In this document: positions 44,401-51,638 of the stretch, piece after piece
Position numbering within the stretch: the stretch's first letter is position 1
Layout of the letters: each line of letters begins with the position of its first letter
DNA from: Dokdonia sp. 4H-3-7-5
Lineage (GTDB): Bacteria; Bacteroidota; Bacteroidia; Flavobacteriales; Flavobacteriaceae
Reading direction: 5' to 3'
DNA: 64,000 nt
Assembly: GCF_000212355.1 (NCBI RefSeq)
Contig: NC_015496.1
Location: forward strand, 2,306,501 to 2,370,500
Made by a program: the position numbers and the translations under genes
Notes under the pieces: model-generated
The model's database searches: none
What the model saw: only the letters and a program-made list of their open reading frames with translations
Told to the model about the DNA's origin: nothing

Positions 44401-45640
44401 GGTGCAAGCGGCAGCAAATGCAGCAGCGCTTAGCTCGCCATATACGGTGGCAGATAATCAGGAATTATTTGTACGTATAGAAAATGCGACGACAGGATGT
44501 GTGAATTTTACCAGCATCATCTTTACGGTAGAATCACGTCCAGAAGTATTCCCAGCAGATAATATCGTGCAATGTGCAGACGATTTTGGAGTAAATATCG
44601 CGCCAGAGCAGAGTACGGCAACTTTTGATCTTACTCAGCAAAACGCTGTCATCACTGGAAACGTAGCCGCAACTTCCGTAAGTTATTATACTAGCCTTGC
44701 AGATGCGCAGGCGATGACAAATGCGATTGCTACTCCTAGTGCTTTTGAAAACACCATAAATCCGCAGGTGATTTATGCTAGAGCGGTAAACACTGCAAGT
44801 AGCTGTGAGAGTAGCACGATAGAGAGTTTTGAGATATTTGTACAACCGTTGCCATACACCAACTTAACTAATGAAGGCGGACAGATTTGTGTAGATGAAA
44901 TTACAGGCGAAGCGCTTAATCCGTTTATCATTGATGGTACGGTGGAGAGTCCGCAGATTGGGGTTACTTATAGTTATGCTTGGACACGTGACGGCGCATT
45001 GGTATCACTAAACCCTGAGGTGACTATTGATGCTGCAGGGACGTATCAAGTAATGATTACCGCTACTTATGGAGATGGTACAAGCTGTGATTATGTGGCA
45101 GAAGCGGTATATAGCGCAGAGAGTGCTCCCGTTTTTGAAGCGGTCGTAGTAGAATCTTCTTTTAACAATAGCGGATTATACACGGTAGAAGTAATTAATG
45201 TTACAGGAGCAGATGCAGCTTCAGAATATGAGTTTGCGATAGATGATGGGCCGTTCCAGAGCGGCACTACTTTTACAGGAGTAACACCAGGAACACACAT
45301 TGTTTTTGGGAGACTGGCGAGTGGTAACTGTAGCGTGTCAGAAGTAGAGATAGGGATTATCGATTACCCACGATTCTTTACGCCAAATGCAGATGGTTTC
45401 CACGACACATGGAATATCATAGGACTGGGAGTAGCACCAAACTTAAACGCAAAGATCTTCATCTTTGATAGATACGGAAAACTCCTAAAGCAAATCAGTC
45501 CAGTGGGCGCTGGATGGGATGGTACCTTTAATGGACAGCCTATGCCTTCAAGTGATTATTGGTTCCGAGTAGAATTTACAGAAGTAGATGAGGAGGGCAC
45601 ACAGAGAACGGTTAATGGTCACTTTACATTGAAGCGATAA
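38495..45640 (+). CDS. Giant secreted repeat protein with type IX secretion (type B) sorting domain
   Basis: A 2,381-residue surface or secreted protein. Signal peptide MRILRVALILIAFSFINTSLFAQ is followed by a cysteine-containing beta-domain (about 25-200), an Ig/PKD-like domain (about 200-285, CEGTTVTLDATST), about 18 repeats of 95-130 residues (about 290-2,120), a last Ig-like part and a C-terminal gliding/T9SS type B domain. That domain begins PRFFTPNADGFHDTWNI and ends HFTLKR. Each repeat has CDDxxDG...FDL, VTYYES-type, xPQTIFAR and PLP segments. Asp-rich loops suggest calcium binding. An adhesion role is inferred. A strong terminator follows. Confidence 0.9.
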   Translation: MRILRVALILIAFSFINTSLFAQTSAGGSTFQEAVPFCTNDPVFSTPFDACFTGSTDSSCTTDAQPGPNYGCLGSQPFPTWYFLQIGQDGDLDFQITQNTSIDDDGTPIGTGLDVDFIIWGPFPDTDVFDQLTGANIEDCSFSGAAVETPSISNAQEGDIYVFMVTNFSGQQAEIFIEQTNDPATTGAGSTDCSIVNASLGADQDACEGTTVTLDATSTEAASYAWAVDTGAGFMPVLDGGGAQVTTAMLDVTASGEYQVTITDTAGDTGTDEVVVTFFTVPVATAPNDIFECDTDADGFANFNLDTQNSDILNGQNATDFSITFHLSQSDADTGTGALTGTSSYNSVSDEIFVRVENNGLPACASTTSFNIEVVALPVATMPATYEICDDNIDGDDTNGVATFNLSTLDSQVLNGLDPVQFEVSYHVNGTEASSNTNSLPAAYTNTSSPNNDTIFARVENTAFTGCFSITPVNLRVNALPVLTTPVTLRQCDDDTNGVTTLNLTQSQSELSTNSANETFTYVDASGAPITDPTAYVNSASPFTEAIAVTVTNLDGCSREGVINVIVSASQISDGTLFADEIECDTDGDGIVVFDFSAATTAIMTSFSPQVVSVAYYETEQEALSEINPITDIAAYSNNPLFTSAGGVQDIWVRVEAATDSGCIGLGEHVRLTVTPNPTFLPSISSIETCSAVANAATFDLTQRIAEITGGDADLEVTFYESIAAYTATPPVAIASPASFSNSSNPQTIFYSLRSTSSTCTTFDTAMNFEIIVNQNPVAITPSELQVCDDDGVVDGFTTVDLSQKDAEITSGFNANLTVTYHLDAAGATTGDASIPDSTMFTTTSNPQIVGVRVTNNITGCFSTTSMSIRSFPVPVAVTPADYEACDDDNDGVFDFFVLSSRDAEITGGDPSLNVAYYLTQADADNAPVGQELDAAMYINNDPFEQIIFARVFNAIGCYDTTPLTLRVLNRPMPNENPTPFTLCDDNSDGLQIFDLSTQVVNILGSLDPATHSVEWFSSLASAEAGTPAIATPSAYTSNTATVFAVVTDTAQPTTTATFCSNIATLSLVVNPLPTPVQAAEYELCDDLESGSDTDEFASFDLRSRDDEITGGNDDWAVSYHLTQGDADAGAPALPDVYQNTVMANQTIFARVENIVTSCFETTTLTLVVNPLPSPTTIAAVEECDTMANDGDVDNDGDAVFDLTGQVTADIINGETFMSLTFHETLASAELGSPSIATPAAYETVSRTIYVRATDTDPATATQCYRVIELVLTVQPAPVLPTVIPDLTSCDDNEDGQALFDLTQNDAIVLGTQTTADVTLTYHETLASAEAVVGSASDMPVADPLNYLASAPTTPIWVRLENTTTGCTVVGTFNLNIAMIPVITPPGVFEQCDSAGALVGNDTDGITSFDLTSLDTLITGGDTTLSVSYYESQADLDAGATNAIMTPTAYINTGMSPQTIFILVTSDQAGMCGAQTTVDLQVNPLPVIGEPLPAAVACDEDNDGFGAFDLQQYNDDLLATVTNVALRFYETLDNASADTGAGQIDITVPYNNISGMTSLYVVAQDTDATTATSCTKIYEFELIVFPIPELPATLATLAACDDNNDLMEVIDLTQNEAAIIGTQDPATLVITYHNTQADADLGINPIVNPTAYTATQITPLETIWVRLQVSDGSPNICAAIGSFEISVETPPTANPNGDELDLMICDDDTDTFTVFDLSVNQASLTGGDPLLTVTYYESLAALNAGTPIADPSAYTNVLNPQTIQAVVSSPAGCSDGTTFNIEVLPLPTPNTNPDALEVCDTTTDIDTDGDGVIDAGSGSATDGFEVFDLTPAIAQIAGAEPVNVTVYTELAFAEANPEDTTLAIADVTAFINTVTGNQTLYARVERDVPGDSDLDSDGNLCFVVVPFEVVVNPLPILAEAGPVDYTFCEEFDGDDSMGSVDLTTLADLAGLLAAPQVTSDFMITYHELEVQAAANAAALSSPYTVADNQELFVRIENATTGCVNFTSIIFTVESRPEVFPADNIVQCADDFGVNIAPEQSTATFDLTQQNAVITGNVAATSVSYYTSLADAQAMTNAIATPSAFENTINPQVIYARAVNTASSCESSTIESFEIFVQPLPYTNLTNEGGQICVDEITGEALNPFIIDGTVESPQIGVTYSYAWTRDGALVSLNPEVTIDAAGTYQVMITATYGDGTSCDYVAEAVYSAESAPVFEAVVVESSFNNSGLYTVEVINVTGADAASEYEFAIDDGPFQSGTTFTGVTPGTHIVFGRLASGNCSVSEVEIGIIDYPRFFTPNADGFHDTWNIIGLGVAPNLNAKIFIFDRYGKLLKQISPVGAGWDGTFNGQPMPSSDYWFRVEFTEVDEEGTQRTVNGHFTLKR
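39369..44850 (+). repeat. Array of about 18 coding repeats, roughly 300 bases each
   Basis: I mark repeat cores by the CDxDxDG or equivalent Cys-Asp block at about 39369, 39655, 39967, 40240, 40556, 40851, 41146, 41442, 41740, 42039, 42359, 42661, 42986, 43290, 43604, 43885, 44274 and 44571. Spacing is 270-390 bases. The copies are divergent at DNA level, so the array is old and not a recent slippage product. Confidence 0.85.
44044..44059. repeat. Degenerate palindrome-like site in the giant gene
   Basis: cgctttcgcggaagcg encodes LAFAEA in a repeat. Related cgcttccgcgga sites occur at 41554 and 42172 in equivalent repeat positions (SLASAEA, TLASAEL). Confidence 0.6.
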
Positions 45641-45660
45641 GGAAAGCATACATTGATCAC

Positions 45661-45699
45661 AAAAAAGCCTTCAGTATGTGTTACTGAAGGCTTTTTTTT
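45661..45699. terminator. Rho-independent terminator of the giant protein gene
   Basis: gccttcagta and tactgaaggc form a perfect 10-bp stem with a short loop, extended by A and T runs on both sides, so it could work in both directions. It starts 21 bases after the giant gene's stop. Confidence 0.9.
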
Positions 45700-45701
45700 G
45701 T

Positions 45702-45717
45702 TGCTTTCGCGAAAGCG
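45702..45717. repeat. Dispersed palindrome, one end mismatch (14-base core exact)
   Basis: Intergenic copy directly after the terminator and about 90 bases before ftsE. Confidence 0.92.
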
Positions 45718-45805
45718 AGATTACACAACTTATTATAAAACTTTTGAAGTAGCTTTAAAACACTTTCATCGAAATTCCGTTACTTTGAGTGTAATAATAA
45801 AATTT

Positions 45806-46489
45806 ATGTCTACACCTGTTCTTGAACTCTCACACGCTGCTATATATCAGCGAGAAAATTTAATTTTATCTGAAGTTAATGTTACCATTGAACCAGGTGA
45901 CTTTGTGTATCTCATAGGTAAAACGGGCTCTGGAAAAAGTAGTTTCATGAAAACGCTTTATGGTGATTTACCGCTCACAGAGGGAAAAGGGAATATTGTA
46001 GGGTTTGATCTCAATGGACTTAAGGAAAAGAATATCCCTTTTTTACGTCGTAAACTTGGTGTTGTTTTTCAAGATTTTAAATTATTAAATGACCGAACCG
46101 TTATCGAGAATTTAAAATTTGTTTTAAAAGCAACTGGATGGAAGGATAAGGCTGCTATGACAAGTAAAATAGATTCGGTTCTTGATAAAGTAGGCATGAA
46201 AAACAAGGGATTTAAATTTCCTTATCAGCTTTCTGGTGGAGAACAACAGCGTATTGCTATTGCACGCGCTTTACTCAATGATCCCGAGCTTATCCTTGCA
46301 GATGAACCTACTGGAAATCTTGACCCGCAAACCAGTGTTGAAGTCATGGAGGTGTTACAAGAGATTAATAAGAATGGGAACACTATACTAATGGCAACTC
46401 ACGACTATGCGCTCTTATTAAAATATCCATCTAAAACACTGAAGTGTGATGGCAATAAGGTTTTTGAGGTTGTACAGAAAACAGTTTAA
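45806..46489 (+). CDS. ftsE: Cell-division ATP-binding protein FtsE
   Basis: I start at ATG 45806 (MSTPVLELSHAA). The longer open frame back to 45653 runs through a terminator and the palindrome. The 227-residue ABC ATPase has Walker A GKTGSGKS at 38-45, Q-loop FQDF at 88-91, signature LSGGEQQR at 142-149 and Walker B LILADEP at 162-168. FtsE works with the membrane protein FtsX to drive peptidoglycan hydrolysis at division; ftsX is not adjacent. VVFQDFKLL is typical for FtsE as opposed to LolD. Confidence 0.88.
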   Translation: MSTPVLELSHAAIYQRENLILSEVNVTIEPGDFVYLIGKTGSGKSSFMKTLYGDLPLTEGKGNIVGFDLNGLKEKNIPFLRRKLGVVFQDFKLLNDRTVIENLKFVLKATGWKDKAAMTSKIDSVLDKVGMKNKGFKFPYQLSGGEQQRIAIARALLNDPELILADEPTGNLDPQTSVEVMEVLQEINKNGNTILMATHDYALLLKYPSKTLKCDGNKVFEVVQKTV

Positions 46490-46510
46490 AATCTTTTCTG
46501 AGCATATATA

Positions 46511-46586
46511 TTATCCAATTCATCAATAAATTGGTGTTTGATGGATAATGAAGTCTCCCTCATATAAATTAATGAGTGAGACTTCA
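46511..46586. other. Two adjacent hairpins between ftsE and a GT2 gene
   Basis: ttatcca at 46511-46517 pairs with tggataa at 46541-46547, enclosing a further caatt/aattg pairing. Next, tgaagtctccctcat pairs with atgagtgagacttca (46549-46586) with one mismatch over 15 bp. No T run follows, so it is not a textbook terminator; it may be a factor-binding or RNA-structure site. Confidence 0.45.
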
Positions 46587-46647
46587 TATAGATTTTGGCT
46601 AGTAAAATGACTAAAACTTCTATTTAGCGTATATTGACATTACTTTA

Positions 46648-47529
46648 ATGCTTTCTATACTTATCCCTACATATAATACTGACATCACAGATCTTGCCCA
46701 GTCTATCTGTGAGCAAGCACATCGTGTGAAAATTACTTTTGAAGTGATTTTCTGTGAAGATGCATCTTATCTATACATAGAAAAAAACGTACAACTTCTA
46801 GGAAACACTAACGTAAAACGGCTAATAAACGCTACCAATTTAGGTAGAACTGCCACCCGTTCTAAACTTGCTGATAACGCAACATATAGTTGGCTACTAT
46901 TTCTAGATGCAGATGTTGCACTACCTTCAATAAATTTTATTGAAAATTATGTTTCGCATTTAAATTCATCCCATGATATTATTCATGGTGGTATATCATA
47001 TGCTATAGATAATAACGATGATTTCACTCTTAGGAGTACATATGGAACACAAAGAGAAACACAACTAGCCAAAAAAAGATGTAAAACTCCTTATTTTATT
47101 ATTTCTCAAAATATACTTGTAAAAAAGGAAGCGTTCTTAAAGCTCAATATTATTTCTTCAAACAAATATGGTCTGGATAACATATTCTCTTATCAAATCC
47201 TTAAACAAGGTTATGATGTCCAACACATAGATAATCCAGTAATACATCATGGTTTAGAAAAGAACGATGTGTTTTTAAAAAAGTCTTTACAAGCGATAGA
47301 GACTCTCATATATTATGAAGATAAAGGTATGATGGCCCATGACTTCACACGTTTACAAAAAAGCTATCTTACTCTTAAAAAGTATAAAGGAATACTTTTT
47401 TTTAGGGCTATTATAGGTAAGAGTTTGAAGTACGTTGAAAAAAAATTAATAATGAGCGAGAATCCATCTTTATTGCTTTTTGACCTGTACAGATTGCATC
47501 ACTATTTAAATCTTAAAGAAAATGCCTAA
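46648..47529 (+). CDS. Glycosyltransferase family 2
   Basis: A 293-residue GT2 enzyme that opens the second polysaccharide locus. Visible features are SILIPTYNTD at 3-12, VIFCEDAS at 33-40 (with E-D where most have N-D), LGRTATRSKLAD at 65-76 (the conserved R-x-x-x-R-x helix) and LFLDADV at 84-90 (metal site). A YGLDNIFSYQ stretch near 171-180 occupies the usual base region. It overlaps the next GT2 gene by 8 bases. Donor unknown. Confidence 0.88.
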   Translation: MLSILIPTYNTDITDLAQSICEQAHRVKITFEVIFCEDASYLYIEKNVQLLGNTNVKRLINATNLGRTATRSKLADNATYSWLLFLDADVALPSINFIENYVSHLNSSHDIIHGGISYAIDNNDDFTLRSTYGTQRETQLAKKRCKTPYFIISQNILVKKEAFLKLNIISSNKYGLDNIFSYQILKQGYDVQHIDNPVIHHGLEKNDVFLKKSLQAIETLIYYEDKGMMAHDFTRLQKSYLTLKKYKGILFFRAIIGKSLKYVEKKLIMSENPSLLLFDLYRLHHYLNLKENA

Positions 47530-48469
47530 ATTTTCGGTAGTCGTACCACTATATAATAAAGAAAAAGCGATTGCTCAAACCATCGAAAGTATCATTAACC
47601 AGACGTTTACAGATTATGAAGTAATTATTGTAAATGATGGATCTACCGATAGTAGTATGGATGTTGTCGATAGATATAGTGAACATAAATTCGCTATATT
47701 TAGTAAAAAAAACGAAGGTGTTTCCACAGCTCGTAATTACGCAGTAAGTAAAGCACAAGGCACGTATATCGCATTTCTGGATGCAGATGATCTGTGGGAA
47801 CCTGATCACCTTAAAGAGCTAGATAATCTTACATCCAAATTTCCAGATGCTGCATTGTATTGCGCTGCTTATCAAAAGCAGTATTCTCTATCGTTTACAC
47901 GTACTATAAAAACTCCGTTGGGAGATAAACCCCAAGGGTGGCAAGGTTATGTAGATGATTATTTTCATGCGAGCCTTAAAGGTGCAGTAGCTTGGACCTC
48001 TGCTGTTGCTGTTACTAAGAAAATTTTTCATGAGCTTAATGGATTCGATACATCCATTACTTTTGGGGCAGGTGAAGATACAGATCTATGGATACGACTT
48101 GCGCTGGCATACAGAATAGCATACAGTAATAAAGTTACTGCTACTCACATTTTACATAGTGAAAACAGAATCTCAAATACAACGACTAAAAAACGTAGTT
48201 TTCTTGATTTAGATAAATACGAGCCTCAAGTAAATGAAAAGCCTAACCTAAAAAAATATCTAGATATAAATCGATACGCACTTTCCATACATTATAAAAT
48301 AGCAGGAGACCAACTTAACTTCAAGAAGAATAGTAAAAAAATAAACCCCATTAATCTAACAACTAGACAGCAATTTCTTCTTAAAATGCCAAAAGCAATT
48401 GTTATAACTTTAAAAGAACTTCAACAATTTCTTATTCGACATGGTATTTACTTAAGTGCATATATGTAG
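47522..48469 (+). CDS. Glycosyltransferase family 2
   Basis: A 315-residue GT2 enzyme with classical motifs: FSVVVPLYNKE at 4-14, VNDGSTD at 37-43, GVSTARNYA at 66-74, FLDADD at 85-90 and GAGEDTDLW near 176-184 as the catalytic-base region. It is co-translated with the previous GT2 (8-base overlap). The last 18 bases overlap, tail to tail, the end of the fdtA-like gene on the - strand. Confidence 0.92.
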   Translation: MPKFSVVVPLYNKEKAIAQTIESIINQTFTDYEVIIVNDGSTDSSMDVVDRYSEHKFAIFSKKNEGVSTARNYAVSKAQGTYIAFLDADDLWEPDHLKELDNLTSKFPDAALYCAAYQKQYSLSFTRTIKTPLGDKPQGWQGYVDDYFHASLKGAVAWTSAVAVTKKIFHELNGFDTSITFGAGEDTDLWIRLALAYRIAYSNKVTATHILHSENRISNTTTKKRSFLDLDKYEPQVNEKPNLKKYLDINRYALSIHYKIAGDQLNFKKNSKKINPINLTTRQQFLLKMPKAIVITLKELQQFLIRHGIYLSAYM

Positions 48470-48844
48470 TCGAAAAGTATCGTGTGAGCGTATATAATCT
48501 TCCTCATCATAAACATGCGATGCAAGCACCAGACAGACGGATCCTGAAGAAAAATTTTCAAGTTCTCGCCAAATATTCACATCAATCAATAAGCCTTCAC
48601 TAGGATTATTAAGCATTACGCGTTCTTTAGTTGTACCATTATCGAGTATCACTTCAAAGCTACCGCTTACTGCAATGAGCAATTCTACACATTCTTTATG
48701 TGCATGACCGCCGCGATAGGCTCCACTAGGCACATCGTGTAAATAATAAACTCGCTTAATATCATGTGGAAACACACCATTTTCTATAACGGCAAGATTA
48801 CCTCGTGGGTCTGTTATTCTTGGGATTTCTATAATTTTCTTCAT
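48452..48844 (-). CDS. fdtA: Sugar 3,4-ketoisomerase (FdtA/QdtA, WxcM-like cupin)
   Basis: A 130-residue cupin that isomerises dTDP-4-keto-6-deoxyglucose to the 3-keto sugar, the step before 3-amination. DPRGNL at 12-17, RVYYLHDVP at 31-39 and RGGHAHK at 44-50 with His47 and His49 form the active-site beta-strands; VASH- and DYIR-type ends (LASHVYDEEDYIRS) match the family. The ATG overlaps the end of the upstream GT4 gene by 4 bases. The matching aminotransferase is at 52905-54011. Confidence 0.9.
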   Translation of the reverse strand: MKKIIEIPRITDPRGNLAVIENGVFPHDIKRVYYLHDVPSGAYRGGHAHKECVELLIAVSGSFEVILDNGTTKERVMLNNPSEGLLIDVNIWRELENFSSGSVCLVLASHVYDEEDYIRSHDTFRLHICT

Positions 48845-49959
48845 AAGGAATTTATCAGTGCATTCCAGTCATTACTAATCCGTTCTTGTGACAAGTGTGC
48901 TACACTGTCTTTGGCATTTGATTTACAATGTGCTAAAAATTGTCCATCAAGAACTAGCGTACGCATAGCTACAGATAGTGCCTCTATCTCATAATTAGGA
49001 ACTAATAATCCATTATGACCGTGTTGTACTATTTCACTAGGCCCAGACTCGCAGTCTACGCTTATCACTGGAGTTCCTAGTGACAATGACTCTACAAGCA
49101 CCATTGGGAAACCTTCATAATGACTGGTAAGGAGTGTACACAAAGCTTTTTCTACAATAGATGATGGATTTTCTTGATAACCTATAAAGTAGACCTTGTC
49201 GGTCACTTTAAGTTTTTTGGCAAGATTGTATAATTTTTCCTTATCAATGCCTTCACCCATAATTACTAAGGGAAGTTTTAAGTTCGCTTTCGCGAAAGCT
49301 GAAATCATCAAACTAAAATTCTTAACATCATCCACCAGTCGGCCATAGCCTAATACATAATCATAAGGAAGCGCTAGAGTATCATTTATTTCTGAAAATC
49401 GCGGTATTGCATTATAGATATTGCTAATGTGTTTAAAACCATAGCGCTCTTTTATTTTCTTACATATACGTTTTGACACTCCAACAAAGTAGGCATCTTT
49501 ATAGATATATTTCGTTATTGCAGCTGGTTTAGGGAAGTACATTTCTAAGTGACCACTTCTGACCATGCATAAAACATTTAAATTACGATACACATATTGT
49601 GTATACCAAATTTCTTTAAATAAGGAAGGTCGCGATCTATTATCTATAATTAAATGAAAGCCTTGAGATATTAGATATGATCTAAGTTGCCTTAAGTGAT
49701 TCCATTGATCTAGCACATTATCATCATTTGATTTATAACTACCTAGATTAAAAAGTGTTCCAGCATATGGGACTTTAATGTCATCTCTTAACGTCACGAT
49801 ATGTACCGAGTGCCCTAGTCTGGATAACATAGTAGATAAAATCCCCAGCGATCGCTCTGCTCCACCACCTGCCAATGAGATGGTAACTAGCGCAATTTTT
49901 TTATGAGTATCTTTAGGCAACAGAAGAAATTTTGAATACCAAATATAGTCAATGCGCAT
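48841..49959 (-). CDS. Glycosyltransferase family 4
   Basis: A GT-B enzyme of up to 372 residues. KKIALVTISLAGGGAERS is the acceptor loop, GYGRLVDDVKNFSLMISAF starts the donor domain, GEGIDKEKL follows, and SHYEGFPMVLVESLSLG is the EX7E region. AFAKA (in ISAFAKANL) is palindrome-encoded. The first ATG (ending at 49959) overlaps the divergent gene's ATG; an in-frame TTG near 49920 would place the start right before KDTHKK and avoid the overlap, so the start is uncertain. It is followed by fdtA in the same unit. Confidence 0.88.
   Translation of the reverse strand: MRIDYIWYSKFLLLPKDTHKKIALVTISLAGGGAERSLGILSTMLSRLGHSVHIVTLRDDIKVPYAGTLFNLGSYKSNDDNVLDQWNHLRQLRSYLISQGFHLIIDNRSRPSLFKEIWYTQYVYRNLNVLCMVRSGHLEMYFPKPAAITKYIYKDAYFVGVSKRICKKIKERYGFKHISNIYNAIPRFSEINDTLALPYDYVLGYGRLVDDVKNFSLMISAFAKANLKLPLVIMGEGIDKEKLYNLAKKLKVTDKVYFIGYQENPSSIVEKALCTLLTSHYEGFPMVLVESLSLGTPVISVDCESGPSEIVQHGHNGLLVPNYEIEALSVAMRTLVLDGQFLAHCKSNAKDSVAHLSQERISNDWNALINSL
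49285..49300. repeat. Dispersed palindrome, one end mismatch (14-base core exact)
   Basis: In the GT4 gene on the - strand, read as AFAKA at a site where GT4 proteins often have a similar alanine-rich helix. Confidence 0.92.
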
Positions 49960-51085
49960 CTTACTTGTAGGCGAATACAGCCGACTTCACAATTCGCTCA
50001 AAGAAGGACTTTTACAGTTAGGACACGAAGTAACGATTGTGGGTAGTGGCGATGGATTTAAAAACTATCCTGTAGATATTAGACTTGAAAGAGGCTATAC
50101 TAGCGGATGGAGAAAAAAACTTAAGCTCATTATTCTCAAAATAACTAGCATTGATATTTCTGAGATCGCTCTACGAAAGTCATTCAATCTTTTAAAACCA
50201 AAACTTTCTGGTTATGATGTGGTACAACTTATCAATGAATCTAGTTTTGACACCACACCATCATTAGAACTAGAAATAGCTCAGTATTTAAAAAATCACA
50301 ATAAGAAAATATTCCTCCTCTCTTGCGGTGCAGATTATCCAAGTATCACACATGCATTTACTGAGGAGCTTCCATACACTATAGTAACACCGTTTCAAGA
50401 AGAAAAGATAGATAAGAAATCTTTTGCCCCTGCTCTTAAGTATCTCGAGCTTGATTACAAGGAACTGCATAAAGAATTATATGAGCTTATAGATGGCGTG
50501 ATTGCTACAGATCTTGATTATCACATACCGCTCAAAGATTATGATGCATATATAGGTTTGATTCCTAATCCCATAAACACAGATACCATTAAGAGCTTAC
50601 CTCAGGAGAATACAAATCCTATTATCATCTTTCATGGCATAAATCGCGCAAACTATTTTAAGAAAGGAAATGATATTTTTGAAAATGCGCTTGCAATAAT
50701 TAAAGAGAAATATGCTTCAAAAGTTACTATAATTACCACCGAAAGCTTACCCTATAAAACCTACATTAAAAAGTATAATAGCGCACATATTATTCTAGAT
50801 CAAATTTACTCACATGATCAAGGCTATAATGCACTTGAAGCAATGGCAAAGGGTAAAATAGTATTTACTGGCGCCGGCAGTCACTTTAAGGAGCATTACA
50901 ATCTTTTAGAAACTGTGGCCATAGATGCTACGCCAGATGTAGATCAAATAGTGCGCAGTCTAGAAAAACTCATTGAAAATCCAGAAACCATTGAGGAGAT
51001 AAGAAGGAATGCTCGATTATTTATTGAAACTCATCATAATTATAAGAAAGTCGCACAAACTTACATTGACACTTGGAATAATTAA
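49952..51085 (+). CDS. Glycosyltransferase (GT4-like, divergent)
   Basis: A 377-residue GT-B-like protein. MRILLVGEYSRLHNSLKEGL is the N-terminal strand and loop. LSCGADYPSITHA near 127-139 and FHGINRANYFKKGNDIF near 232-248 open the donor domain, and the C-terminal YSHDQGYNALEAMAKGK near 286-302 has the ALEAMAxG pattern with one Glu of the EX7E pair. It is divergent from the upstream GT4 gene, with both ATGs inside an 8-base palindrome, and converges with the acyltransferase gene 4 bases after its stop. Confidence 0.78.
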   Translation: MRILLVGEYSRLHNSLKEGLLQLGHEVTIVGSGDGFKNYPVDIRLERGYTSGWRKKLKLIILKITSIDISEIALRKSFNLLKPKLSGYDVVQLINESSFDTTPSLELEIAQYLKNHNKKIFLLSCGADYPSITHAFTEELPYTIVTPFQEEKIDKKSFAPALKYLELDYKELHKELYELIDGVIATDLDYHIPLKDYDAYIGLIPNPINTDTIKSLPQENTNPIIIFHGINRANYFKKGNDIFENALAIIKEKYASKVTIITTESLPYKTYIKKYNSAHIILDQIYSHDQGYNALEAMAKGKIVFTGAGSHFKEHYNLLETVAIDATPDVDQIVRSLEKLIENPETIEEIRRNARLFIETHHNYKKVAQTYIDTWNN

Positions 51086-51089
51086 TTCT

Positions 51090-51638
51090 TTAAGAAAAGC
51101 TAGAAAACGTTGTTCCCGCAGCTACATTTACTGTAACCTTACTTCCTGACGCTATCACGGCATTATCTCCTATAGTTACACCTTTCCAGATACTCACATT
51201 ATTTCCTATAAAAACATTCTCACCTATAGTCACAGCTGCGCTAGACCCTGTATCTGATCTTCGGTATTCGGGATTAAGACTATGAAAATTACAATTATAA
51301 ATACTACAATTTAAACCTATGGTTGTTCTGTCTCCTATAGTTATAGAAGACTCATTTGCAATCGCACAAAAGTTATTATTAATAGCAACGTCTTTCCCAA
51401 AGATAATCTCACTGCCCACTTTCCTTGCTTCTATATACGCATAGGTATTATAAAATAATGGCGAATTGATAACACCTATATGTACGCTTTCGCGAAAGCA
51501 TACTTTTCCTTTACCATTAATTTGCGCAGGTTGATGAAGTACCGCATGGCCATCTATACTTTTATGTGATGAAAGTATTTTATACTTCCATATTCTAAAG
51601 GATTGTAATATGTTACTAAGTCTACTCACTTGCTGCAA
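51090..51638 (-). CDS. Hexapeptide-repeat (left-handed beta-helix) acyltransferase
   Basis: A 182-residue acyltransferase with hexapeptide turns TIGDRTTIGLNC, TIGENVFIGNN, TIGDNAVIASG and GVTIGD, plus a likely histidine in FHSLNPEYRRSD. It resembles WbbJ/NeuD-style O- or N-acetyltransferases. As the last gene of the aminotransferase-flippase unit it is a candidate for acylating the 3-amino sugar (FdtC-like) or for O-acetylation. It overlaps the flippase gene by 17 bases. FRES in CFRESVH is palindrome-encoded. Confidence 0.82.
   Translation of the reverse strand: MQQVSRLSNILQSFRIWKYKILSSHKSIDGHAVLHQPAQINGKGKVCFRESVHIGVINSPLFYNTYAYIEARKVGSEIIFGKDVAINNNFCAIANESSITIGDRTTIGLNCSIYNCNFHSLNPEYRRSDTGSSAAVTIGENVFIGNNVSIWKGVTIGDNAVIASGSKVTVNVAAGTTFSSFS
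51485..51500. repeat. Dispersed palindrome, one end mismatch (14-base core exact)
   Basis: In the hexapeptide acyltransferase gene (- strand), read as CFRES. Confidence 0.92.

Noticed and set aside
39369-44850. Possible CRISPR or tandem-repeat array
   Set aside because: The period is about 300 bases, coding, in one frame and divergent. It is a protein repeat, not spacers.
39402-45300. Several - strand open frames within the giant gene (for example near 41513, 42532, 43774, 44534)
   Set aside because: They are mirror frames of a repetitive, codon-biased gene, with no signal or family motifs.
45653-45805. N-terminal extension of FtsE (51 extra residues)
   Set aside because: The extension crosses a strong terminator and the palindrome, and has no ABC homology. 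The ATG at 45806 gives a normal FtsE.
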